Of a DNA stretch of 64,000 nt, positions 1-7,734 are shown in pieces. The position numbers and the translations under genes are program-made. The stretch spans positions 54,064 to 118,063 of the forward strand of contig JBBACY010000004.1 in the NCBI GenBank assembly GCA_041656735.1, given 5' to 3'. This DNA comes from Perlabentimonas sp041656735. Its GTDB lineage: Bacteria > Bacteroidota > Bacteroidia > Bacteroidales > Tenuifilaceae. Position 1 is the first letter of the stretch; every line of letters begins with the position of its first letter. The notes below the pieces were generated by a model. The model searched no databases. It saw only the letters and a list, made by a program, of their open reading frames with translations, and was not told the DNA's origin.

Positions 1-557
1 TCTTTACCCAACAACGATGTATCTGACACTAGGATTACATCGGCTTTTAACATTTCCTTATTCTGGTCGAGCCATTTACCAAGATTTGGAGAACCAACCT
101 CCTCTTCGCCCTCAATCATAAACTTTACGTTGGTGGGTAGAGTATTGGTTTTTAGCATAAGTTCAAATGCCTTGGCGTGCATAAAGCCTTGCCCCTTATC
201 ATCGTCGGCACCACGACCCCAAATTTTACCATCTTTTACAACAGGCTCAAAGGGTTTAGTGTTCCACAGTTCAAGAGGGTCAACAGGCATTACGTCATAA
301 TGCGCATAAACCAAAACGGTAGGTGCATTAGGGTCAATAATTTTTTCGCCATACACAACAGGATGCCCATCGGTTGGAAATACCTGAGCCTTATCGGCGC
401 CTGCGCTAAGCATTTGATCGCGCCAGTACTCGGCACATTTTTGCATATCGGGTACGTGATCGGCTATTGAGCTAATTGATGGTATGCGCAGCATTCCAAA
501 TAGTTCGTCAAGAAAACGATCCTTGTTCTCCTCAACATACTTCTTAATGTAGTCCAT
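1..557 (-). CDS. M20 family metallopeptidase (dipeptidase), C-terminal part outside the window
   Basis: This is a zinc-dependent exopeptidase of the M20/ArgE/DapE/carnosinase-like group, probably cytosolic, which cleaves dipeptides or acylated amino acids. About 185 N-terminal codons are visible, and the gene runs off the left edge. Translation from the ATG at 555-557 gives the metal ligands in order: the histidine of AHYDVMP near residue 86, the aspartate of GRGADDDKG near residue 118 and the catalytic glutamate pair in EGEEEVGS near residue 152. The start is followed by MDYIKKYVEENKDRF, typical of the family N-terminus. No gene lies directly upstream. The family is clear, the substrate is not. 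Confidence 0.9.
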   Translation of the reverse strand, partial: MDYIKKYVEENKDRFLDELFGMLRIPSISSIADHVPDMQKCAEYWRDQMLSAGADKAQVFPTDGHPVVYGEKIIDPNAPTVLVYAHYDVMPVDPLELWNTKPFEPVVKDGKIWGRGADDDKGQGFMHAKAFELMLKTNTLPTNVKFMIEGEEEVGSPNLGKWLDQNKEMLKADVILVSDTSLLGK

Positions 558-799
558 AATCTATATTCTAATTTATTAATAATTATTCGTGCTGTAATAT
601 TAGCGAAAATTCAGGAAATCTCATAACGAAATTGCGCTTAACATTCGATACACTCATTGACAAAAAAGTTAAAAAGATGTAAAACACTAGCTTACAAGAA
701 ATACTCGAAACATCGTTATGAAACCAATCTTAGCTGTTTCATCTTATTGAAAACACGAAAAATAGATGTTTGTTTAATACTTGCCAGGTAAAAAATGGC

Positions 800-836
800 T
801 TTGACCATCAATTATCTTTTACTATCTTTAACTTTG
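800..836 (+). promoter_or_regulatory. Bacteroidota-type promoter for the gene at 912
   Basis: TTTG at 800-803 and TAACTTTG at 829-836 match the -33 TTTG and -7 TANNTTTG elements of Bacteroidota sigma-ABfr promoters. The spacer is 25 bases, slightly long. A start point near 842 would give a leader of about 70 bases. The rest of the 558-911 gap shows nothing I can name. Confidence 0.5.
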
Positions 837-895
837 ATTTAAAGAATTCTGAAATAGTATAAAAATTGATTAGGGTTATAAACTCAAAAAGCATT

Positions 896-902
896 AAGGA
901 GG
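896..902 (+). promoter_or_regulatory. Strong Shine-Dalgarno sequence
   Basis: AAGGAGG lies 9 bases before the ATG at 912. Such a full match to the anti-Shine-Dalgarno is unusual in Bacteroidota, where most starts here have only A-rich leaders. It fixes the start of the 112-residue gene. Confidence 0.6.
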
Positions 903-911
903 CGAGTATAA

Positions 912-1250
912 ATGGACAAGAATTATACTATAAACATTGACCATAAATTGAGGATAATAAAATATACTCACTCTGGATCAATTAAAGCAGAAGATATTGG
1001 AGGAGTTTGGGAGCAATTCTTAACAATGAAGGAGTTTACTCAATTAAAATACAACTTATTTTCCGATTACAGTAACGGTACATTTCAAATACCCCACAGT
1101 TTCTTGCCAGAGTTAATGGAGTTTATGCACTCCATTAAAGAAATAGTGAGAGGAAAAAAGCAAGCGTTAATTGTAAATGACCCGCACAACGTTGCAACCT
1201 CAATGATTTTTGAGAGTAAGGCTAACAAAGAAGTAGGGTTTATTGTCTAA
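912..1250 (+). CDS. Small STAS/SpoIIAA-like hypothetical protein
   Basis: This 112-residue soluble protein has no signal peptide or membrane segment. Its pattern is a short beta-rich N-terminus (YTINIDHKLRIIKYTHSG), then IKAEDIGGVWEQFL and a second half with a long helix. It resembles the one-domain SpoIIAA-like/STAS-like proteins common in Bacteroidota, in which residues 10-30 carry the pattern I..Y..SG.I..EDI..VW. No phosphorylatable serine can be assigned with confidence. The gene has its own promoter (800-836) and ribosome site, and stands alone between the M20 gene and the purM terminator. The fold is an inference from pattern and the function is unknown. Confidence 0.6.
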   Translation: MDKNYTINIDHKLRIIKYTHSGSIKAEDIGGVWEQFLTMKEFTQLKYNLFSDYSNGTFQIPHSFLPELMEFMHSIKEIVRGKKQALIVNDPHNVATSMIFESKANKEVGFIV

Positions 1251-1426
1251 GTTTTTACAACACAAACATCCGCCTTACGATGGCTCTCAGTTTAGTCCAT
1301 AAAATTTTGAAATAAAACTAGAGCTTTATACTTTTCACTTATAGCAAAACGAGCTAAAAAACTCTTTCAACAAACATTAGAACCTTGCCCTAAAACCTTA
1401 TATATAAATAGAATTTAAAAAATACG

Positions 1427-1470
1427 CTTTAGCAACAAAAGCCAGCTTACGCGGGCTTTTGTTGCTAAAG
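1427..1470 (-). terminator. Rho-independent terminator after purM
   Basis: A perfect 17-base stem (1427-1443 with 1454-1470) has a 10-base loop. It lies 14 bases past the purM stop. On the minus strand it is followed by CGTATTTTTT. The stem could also act on plus-strand transcription from the gene at 912. Confidence 0.8.
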
Positions 1471-1483
1471 TAAAACGAATATT

Positions 1484-2659
1484 TTACTCGTACACAAACT
1501 CCCCCTTATCACTTTTCACAACCAGCTTATTGCCTTTTTCTCTGCGACGACAAGAACCAACAACCTGAGCATCAACGCCGAACTCTTTAGAAATGGCTAT
1601 AATATCATCGGCATACTCTGGAAATACATATATTTCGAACCTATGACCCATATTAAATACTTTGTACATTTCGTGCCATGGTGTTTTCGATTCTTGCTGT
1701 ATTATTTCAAAAAGCGGTGGCACAGGAAACATATTGTCCTTTACCACAAGCATATTTTCAACAAAATTCATAACCTTGGTTTGAGCCCCGCCCGAGCAGT
1801 GAACCAACCCGTGAATAACAGATCGGTAATTATCTAGAACCTCTTTAATAACAGGTGCATAGGTTCTTGTTGGGCTAAGCACCAGCTTACCAGCCGTTAC
1901 ATTTAGGTCTGCAATGGTATCGGTTAGTTTGTGCGAGCCAGAGTAAACAAGATCAGCATCAACTGCCGAATCGAAACTTTCGGGATACTTTTCGGCCAAA
2001 TACTTAGCAAAAACATCGTGACGGGCTGAGGTTAAACCATTACTGCCCATACCGCCATTATAGAAATTCTCATAATTTGCTTGACCGTAAGAACTTAATG
2101 CTACAATAACATCGCCATCGCGAATATTCGAATTATCAATAACATCACTCCGCTTAATCCTAGCCGTTACTGTTGAATCAACTATAACGGTTCGCACCAA
2201 ATCGCCCACATCGGCAGTTTCACCTCCGGTAAGATTAATGTTTACACCCATACTACGCATTTGGCGGCAAAACTCTTCGGTACCCCCAATAATTTCGCTC
2301 ACAACCTCTCCTGGGATAAGGTTTTTATTCCTCCCAATGGTTGACGAGAGCAAAATATTATCGGTAATTCCAACGCAGAGTAAATCGTCAATATTCATAA
2401 CTATTGCATCCTGGGCAATCCCTTTCCAAACAGACAAATCGCCTGTTTCGCGCCAGTACATATAGGCTAATGATGATTTTGTGCCAGCCCCGTCGGCGTG
2501 CATAGCTATACAATAATCATTGTCGCCAGTAAGTATATCGGGAACAATTTTACAGAAGGCTTTTGGGAATAATCCTTTGTCCAGATGACGAATAGCCTTA
2601 TGAACATCTTCTTTTGATGCAGACACTCCCCTTTGGGAGTAACGATAATTATCGGGCAT
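1484..2659 (-). CDS. purM: Phosphoribosylformylglycinamidine cyclo-ligase (AIR synthase)
   Basis: This enzyme converts FGAM to AIR with ATP in de novo purine synthesis, in the cytosol. The 391-residue protein has the AIR-synthase N-terminal fold with the HADGAGTKSSLAY nucleotide-binding loop at residues 54-66. It also has the QDAIVMNIDDLLCVGI segment near residues 83-98 and LTGGETADVGDLV near 143, followed by the C-terminal AIRS_C domain. It is longer than the E. coli enzyme of about 345 residues, as is usual for the Bacteroidota form. It is the last gene of a minus-strand operon, 29 bases after the DUF6150 gene, and a strong hairpin follows it. Confidence 0.9.
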   Translation of the reverse strand: MPDNYRYSQRGVSASKEDVHKAIRHLDKGLFPKAFCKIVPDILTGDNDYCIAMHADGAGTKSSLAYMYWRETGDLSVWKGIAQDAIVMNIDDLLCVGITDNILLSSTIGRNKNLIPGEVVSEIIGGTEEFCRQMRSMGVNINLTGGETADVGDLVRTVIVDSTVTARIKRSDVIDNSNIRDGDVIVALSSYGQANYENFYNGGMGSNGLTSARHDVFAKYLAEKYPESFDSAVDADLVYSGSHKLTDTIADLNVTAGKLVLSPTRTYAPVIKEVLDNYRSVIHGLVHCSGGAQTKVMNFVENMLVVKDNMFPVPPLFEIIQQESKTPWHEMYKVFNMGHRFEIYVFPEYADDIIAISKEFGVDAQVVGSCRRREKGNKLVVKSDKGEFVYE

Positions 2660-2688
2660 GTTAGGTAAGTAGATAAATCTGTTTATTA

Positions 2689-3057
2689 CTAATTATTCTT
2701 GTCGCTCTTTAATTTTAATAAATGCTTTTTTTTCTCTGTAAGCCATTTCGACTCTTCGGGTGTGTCAACCAGCCAAATCTTCAAATCGGCCTCACTCTCT
2801 TCATCAACAAAAAAAATTACAATATCGGCTTCACGCATAAAGCGCATATCCATCCAAAGGCCTGTTTTGGTTATATCAGCCTCTTTCCAAACAAAACAAA
2901 CCCACAAATCGGCTTCGTTGGGTTCCTCTGCTGGATATACCTTTAATTTTGCGCTATCGGAGTTCTCGGCCTGATAAATTTTTTGACCAAACCCCGAGGT
3001 TGCCATAGTAAACAGCAACAGCAACGGAAGCAATATTTTTATTGGCTTAGGTTTCAT
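2689..3057 (-). CDS. DUF6150 family exported protein
   Basis: This 122-residue protein has a clear signal peptide (MKPKPIKILLPLLLLFTMAT, cleavage probably after SGFGQ), so it is periplasmic or outside the cell. The mature part has three short repeats of the type K.Y.AE..NEADLWVCFV, READIVIFFVDEE and EADLKIWLVDTPEES, which is the DUF6150 pattern. The middle repeat region may form a small beta sheet. It sits between the OmpA/PorE-like gene (7-base gap) and purM, which fits co-transcription but not a shared pathway. The function of the family is unknown. Confidence 0.75.
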   Translation of the reverse strand: MKPKPIKILLPLLLLFTMATSGFGQKIYQAENSDSAKLKVYPAEEPNEADLWVCFVWKEADITKTGLWMDMRFMREADIVIFFVDEESEADLKIWLVDTPEESKWLTEKKKHLLKLKSDKNN

Positions 3058-3064
3058 AGAGAAA

Positions 3065-5047
3065 TTACTCGCCCTTATAATCGGTGCTTAACACCTTAAA
3101 TTCTGTTCTACGGTTTATCTGGTAAACGGTTTCCTGCTGCTGCTCGTCACCTAGCTGGTCTATATATTTTTGGTCGAGTTTAGCACCAACCAACAGGAAT
3201 GAATACTGCTGCGACAGCTGATCGTCGACTACTTTTGGTTGTGATTGAGCATAACCTTTAGCCTTTAGCCTTTGAGCGGGTACACCTCTTTCAATTAAAT
3301 AGTTAACAACCGACTGAGCACGTTTTTGCGATAAATCATAGTTGTAATCCAGCGTACCACGACTATCGGTGTGTGCTCCCAATTCAATTACAATGGTTGG
3401 GTTATCGTTTAGCACCTCAATTAGCTTGTCAAGTGCCGCCATTGATTCGGGCCTAAGTTCCCATTGGTCAAAATCGTAAAAAATATTGGGCAGCTCTATT
3501 GGTTTTGCGGTTGAAGTAAGGGAAATACTAATATCAAACTCTTTGCTTTCAGCTAATCCTCTAGTTGTTTCTCGCCCCTTGCCATTTAAATATCCTTCGC
3601 GTGAAGCAATAAGTACATAATCGGTATTGGGATTTAGCATAAAGCGGAAGGAGCCACTGGCATCGGTTTTCGAGTTTGCAATTAACCCATCGCTACCCAC
3701 CAGTTGCACGGAAGCATTAGCCAAAGACTTACTTGTTTTATTGTCAACAACCTTACCAATCATATTAAAATTAATTTCGGGCATAGAGAATAGGTATAAG
3801 TTGTCGCCTCCCCTCGAACCAGATTCTCGCCTGCGCGACGAGAAGTAACCCGCTTCCCTCTCTCTCTCAAAAATAATCCCAAAGTCATCGGCCGATGAGT
3901 TAATAGGATACCTCATATTTTCAACATTCCAACTACCATCGATGGACTTGGCTCTAAAAATATCGAGCCCACCCATACCAGGGTGCCCGTCAGATGAAAA
4001 ATATAGCGTACCATCTGGATGAATATATGGAAACATCTCATTTCCCTTCGTATTTATTTTTGATCCAAGATTAATGGGCTCCCCCCAATTGTCGGACGGT
4101 GAGTTTCTTGTAACTTTCCAAATATCGTTTCCACCCAAGCCACCAGGCATATTGCTAACAAAATACAAGGTTAGCTCATCTTCTGATATGGAGGGATGCG
4201 CCACCACCATACTATCAGCAGAAATAGGAATAACAGTAGGAGTCAACCACCCTTGCTCACGGCGTTCGCTCACCATTATTTCACAACCAAGCTTGTTGCG
4301 CTTGCTGGCTCGGCATCGGGTAAAGTACAGCTTATTAAAGTCGGAAGATAACGATGGGGTGCCTTCGTCGAAAGGGGTATTAATACTCTCATCGAGAGGT
4401 CGAGGCTTACTCCACTTTCCTTGCTTATCGCGCTGCGACGTAAAAATATCGCTAAACATCTCGCCCGTACCAGCGTGTTTCTTGGAACCCGTAGCCTCAT
4501 CGCGCGAGCTAGTAAAGAATAGAATTGAATAATCATCGGAAGCATAAGCAGGGCTATAATCCGACTGTCGACTATTAATTACCCTAAGGTTTAGCACATC
4601 GTAACCAGTAGGAGATGCTTTCCACTTTTGAGCCAGTTCGCAAGACTCAATCCCCACGCTTGCAAAGGGGTCGTTGGGCACTAGCTCTTTATACTTTTGG
4701 TACTGCTCAATTGCTTCATCGTATTTCTCGCCCATTTTCAGCATTTCAGCATAGTAGTAAAATACTTTTGGATTGGGTGCTTCGCGCATAATAGCCTTAG
4801 CATACCATAGTTCGGCCTGTCTGGCATTTCCGGTAAATCTATAGCAATCGGCAATTTTATTCAGATAAACGCCCATCTCTTCTCGTGGAATCTTATCTAA
4901 ATCGCGTTTATACAGGTCTATTGCATCAAAATAGCCTCCGGCTTCAAACAGTTCATCGGCTTTACGAATCCGATTCGTTTGTGCCATTACGTTTTCGGAC
5001 AGACCTATTAAAGTGATGATTAGTAATGCTTTAAATGTAAACCTCAT
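3065..5047 (-). CDS. PorE-like OmpA-family lipoprotein/outer-membrane protein with TPR and beta-propeller
   Basis: This 660-residue protein has a signal sequence at residues 1-22. It then has TPR-like helices to about 150, PD40 beta-propeller blades at about 165-430 (ILFFTSSRDE, LYFTRCRAS, LYFVSNMPGG, LYFSSDGHPG), a carboxypeptidase-regulatory-like domain at about 432-515 (GKVVDNKTSKSLANASVQL) and an OmpA C-terminal peptidoglycan-binding domain at about 525-655 (IELGAHTDSRG, NRRTEFKVL). This order is that of PorE (PG1058) of the type IX secretion system and of related PD40-OmpA proteins. It probably links an outer-membrane complex to peptidoglycan. No other T9SS component is nearby, so membership in the T9SS is an inference. 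Confidence 0.8.
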   Translation of the reverse strand: MRFTFKALLIITLIGLSENVMAQTNRIRKADELFEAGGYFDAIDLYKRDLDKIPREEMGVYLNKIADCYRFTGNARQAELWYAKAIMREAPNPKVFYYYAEMLKMGEKYDEAIEQYQKYKELVPNDPFASVGIESCELAQKWKASPTGYDVLNLRVINSRQSDYSPAYASDDYSILFFTSSRDEATGSKKHAGTGEMFSDIFTSQRDKQGKWSKPRPLDESINTPFDEGTPSLSSDFNKLYFTRCRASKRNKLGCEIMVSERREQGWLTPTVIPISADSMVVAHPSISEDELTLYFVSNMPGGLGGNDIWKVTRNSPSDNWGEPINLGSKINTKGNEMFPYIHPDGTLYFSSDGHPGMGGLDIFRAKSIDGSWNVENMRYPINSSADDFGIIFEREREAGYFSSRRRESGSRGGDNLYLFSMPEINFNMIGKVVDNKTSKSLANASVQLVGSDGLIANSKTDASGSFRFMLNPNTDYVLIASREGYLNGKGRETTRGLAESKEFDISISLTSTAKPIELPNIFYDFDQWELRPESMAALDKLIEVLNDNPTIVIELGAHTDSRGTLDYNYDLSQKRAQSVVNYLIERGVPAQRLKAKGYAQSQPKVVDDQLSQQYSFLLVGAKLDQKYIDQLGDEQQQETVYQINRRTEFKVLSTDYKGE

Positions 5048-5489
5048 TGTATGCTGTTTTTTCAGGTCAATAGTGTTCTTTATAAAAACTAGTTCGAATA
5101 GTACTCAGAGCCATTGGTTAATATAGGTGCAAATATGCAAATATTTGTAAAAGTAAACATAATTTCGATAGCTCCATATTATATATCGACTGAAAATAAA
5201 CGTATTTTAACCTGATAATATTTTAATACGCTGATATACAAAATAGTGTTATCTCAAAAAAGCTATCAGTATTTGAGCAAACTACATTTGTTGCAAACAA
5301 TCAGTTCGAAGAGTAGCGCTGCTTTGGCGCACCAAATGTGAAAATACTTTTAGATATGACTCACAACAGGTTTTATGGGGAAAGCTTCTCTCCAAAATAT
5401 TGTTAAAAAACCATACCTTTGCGCTCGTAAAAACTAACATTAGTTTCTATAATTTGTTACAACACTGAAAACAATATAATAAATAAGAT
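5048..5489. promoter_or_regulatory. Divergent intergenic region with gpmI -7 element at 5414-5421
   Basis: This 442-base gap separates the minus-strand operon from gpmI. TACCTTTG at 5414-5421 matches TANNTTTG and would give gpmI a leader of about 65 bases. No convincing TTTG lies at the right distance. No promoter for the minus-strand operon could be picked out in this AT-rich stretch. Confidence 0.4.
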
Positions 5490-7013
5490 ATGCAAACCAA
5501 CAAAGTACTACTTATGATTCTCGACGGATGGGGAATTGGTAAAGGAGACAAATCCGATGTAATTGCAAACTCTAACCCAGAGAATATTATAAAACTACAA
5601 AAACAGTACCCACACGCCCAGCTCGAAACCAGTGGCGAACAAGTAGGACTGCCCGATGGCCAAATGGGCAACTCGGAAGTTGGCCACCTAAATATCGGCG
5701 CTGGTCGCATTGTTTATCAGGATTTGGTGCGAATTAATAAGGAGATAAAAAACGGTAAAATAGAGCAAAACGAAGCACTTACCAATGCCTTTAAGTATGC
5801 CAAAGAGAATAACGTAGGGGTTCATTTCCTCGGACTAGTTTCGGATGGTGGTGTTCACTCAATGGATACGCATCTTTATAAACTTTGCGATATGACAAAG
5901 GGTTACGGCCTTAGCAAAGTGTTTATTCACGCATTAACTGATGGGCGCGATACCGATCCACAAAGCGGCTTAGGGTTTGTTCGCAACCTCGAAAATCATC
6001 TTAAAAAAAGCAACGGCACTATTGCCTCCGTGGTTGGCAGGTACTACACAATGGATCGCGATAAGCGATGGGAACGAGTTAAAGTTGGGTACGACCTAAT
6101 GGTAAACGGCGTTGGAACAGAAGTAACGGATATTGCCCAAGCCATCGAAAATTCATACGCAAACGGAGTAACCGATGAGTTTATTAAGCCACACATTTAC
6201 GTAGACAAAAACGGCAAAGCAGTAGGAAAAATTCAACCCAACGATGTGGTAATTTGCTTTAACTACCGAACCGATAGGCTGCGCGAAATTACTATGGCCC
6301 TTACCCAAGCCGATATGCCAGATCACGGAATGAAAACCATTCCGCTACACTACGTTACCCTTACCAAGTACGACAACAGTTTTAAAGGCATAACGATTGC
6401 CTACGAAAAGGATAATCTAAAAAACACAATTGGCGAAGCCGTTTCGACTGCCGGACTAAAACAGCTCCGTATTGCCGAAACAGAGAAGTATGCACACGTA
6501 ACATTCTTCTTCTCTGGCGGACGTGAGGAGAAATACCCTGGCGAAAGCAGAATTTTAATCCAATCGCCTAAGGTTGCAACCTACGATTTGCAACCAGAAA
6601 TGAGCGCCTTTGAAGTGAAAAATGCCATTGTTGCTGAGCTTAAACATAAAACGCACGATTTTATTTGCCTTAACTTTGCCAATGGCGATATGGTGGGGCA
6701 TACTGGCGTTTACGAAGCTATTCAGAAAGCAGTAAAAACCGTTGACCAATGCGTTGGCGAGGTGGTTGAAACGGCCAAAGCCAATGGCTATTCGGTTGTT
6801 ATTATTGCCGACCACGGCAATGCCGATAACGCATTAAATGCTGATGGTACGCCTAACACAGCCCATTCGCTTAATCCCGTTCCAATTATTGTGGTATCAG
6901 ATAAGTACACCTCGGTTTCGAACGGAATTCTTGCCGATGTTGCCCCAACCATTCTCAACATTATGCAGCTACCCATTCCAAATGAGATGACTGGAAAAGT
7001 ACTCTGCAAATAA
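5490..7013 (+). CDS. gpmI: 2,3-bisphosphoglycerate-independent phosphoglycerate mutase
   Basis: This enzyme interconverts 3- and 2-phosphoglycerate in glycolysis and gluconeogenesis, using two metal ions and a phosphoserine intermediate. The 507-residue length is normal. Asp12 in ILDGWG and the nucleophile Ser62 in QMGNSEVGH are in the expected places. The substrate-binding DGRDTDP, the YYTMDRDKRWER segment and the late metal site IADHGNADN are also present. It is preceded by a -7 element and followed 71 bases later by the DUF3109 gene on the same strand, with no clear terminator between. Confidence 0.95.
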   Translation: MQTNKVLLMILDGWGIGKGDKSDVIANSNPENIIKLQKQYPHAQLETSGEQVGLPDGQMGNSEVGHLNIGAGRIVYQDLVRINKEIKNGKIEQNEALTNAFKYAKENNVGVHFLGLVSDGGVHSMDTHLYKLCDMTKGYGLSKVFIHALTDGRDTDPQSGLGFVRNLENHLKKSNGTIASVVGRYYTMDRDKRWERVKVGYDLMVNGVGTEVTDIAQAIENSYANGVTDEFIKPHIYVDKNGKAVGKIQPNDVVICFNYRTDRLREITMALTQADMPDHGMKTIPLHYVTLTKYDNSFKGITIAYEKDNLKNTIGEAVSTAGLKQLRIAETEKYAHVTFFFSGGREEKYPGESRILIQSPKVATYDLQPEMSAFEVKNAIVAELKHKTHDFICLNFANGDMVGHTGVYEAIQKAVKTVDQCVGEVVETAKANGYSVVIIADHGNADNALNADGTPNTAHSLNPVPIIVVSDKYTSVSNGILADVAPTILNIMQLPIPNEMTGKVLCK

Positions 7014-7084
7014 TTTTTAGGTATACTAAATAAAAAAATAATCGTTCTAAGAAACAATTACAGAATGCTTACCGTTAAAAATAT

Positions 7085-7666
7085 ATGATCCAGATAGACG
7101 ACAAACTGATTAGCTTTGATGTTTTTGAAAAACATTTTTGCTGCGACCTTCCAAAGTGTATGGGCATATGCTGTGTACACGGCCAATCGGGTGCTCCGCT
7201 CGAAACCAATGAAATAAACATACTTGAAAATGAGCTACCCCAAATAAAACCATATATGAAGCCAGAGGGGCTAAAAGTGATTGACGAGCAAGGGGTTGCC
7301 GTTATGGACTTTGACGGAGATATGGTTACGCCACTCATAAACAACGAGGAGTGCGCTTTTTCTTTTGAAGAAGATGGCATTACATACTGCGCTGTTGAGA
7401 AAGCGTGGCGCGAGGGCAAGGTAAAATTCCGTAAACCCATTTCGTGCCACCTATACCCCATTCGCGCAAAAGTGTACCCAACTTTTACGGCTCTTAATTA
7501 CGACCAATGGCCCATATGCCAGCCAGCAAAAGAACTTGGAGCAAAATGGGCTATTCCTGTTTTCCGATTTGCAAAGGAGGCGCTAATTCGCGCTTACGGA
7601 GAAGAATTTTACAACGAAATGGAGGAAGCCTACACGGTACTGCAAAAATCGAATAGCACAACCTAA
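7085..7666 (+). CDS. DUF3109 family cysteine-rich protein
   Basis: This 193-residue soluble protein carries a compact cysteine set: CCDLPKCMGICC at residues 19-30, then ECAF, YCAVEKAW, SCHLYPIR and ICQPA. The spacing of cysteines resembles the metal- or cluster-binding UPF0153/YkgJ proteins, and the overall pattern is that of DUF3109, which is common and conserved in Bacteroidota. It may bind zinc or an Fe-S cluster, but no reaction is known. It follows gpmI on the same strand. Confidence 0.75.
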   Translation: MIQIDDKLISFDVFEKHFCCDLPKCMGICCVHGQSGAPLETNEINILENELPQIKPYMKPEGLKVIDEQGVAVMDFDGDMVTPLINNEECAFSFEEDGITYCAVEKAWREGKVKFRKPISCHLYPIRAKVYPTFTALNYDQWPICQPAKELGAKWAIPVFRFAKEALIRAYGEEFYNEMEEAYTVLQKSNSTT

Positions 7667-7722
7667 CCCATTAGCTAACGGATAGTAACCGCAAAAAAAG
7701 TTTTATCTCTCGATTTTTGGCT

Positions 7723-7730
7723 TAATTTTG
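7723..7730 (+). promoter_or_regulatory. Candidate -7 element for priA
   Basis: TAATTTTG matches TANNTTTG and ends only five bases before the GTG start of priA, so the transcript would be leaderless or nearly so. The -33 part is weak. Confidence 0.35.
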
Positions 7731-7734
7731 CAAT

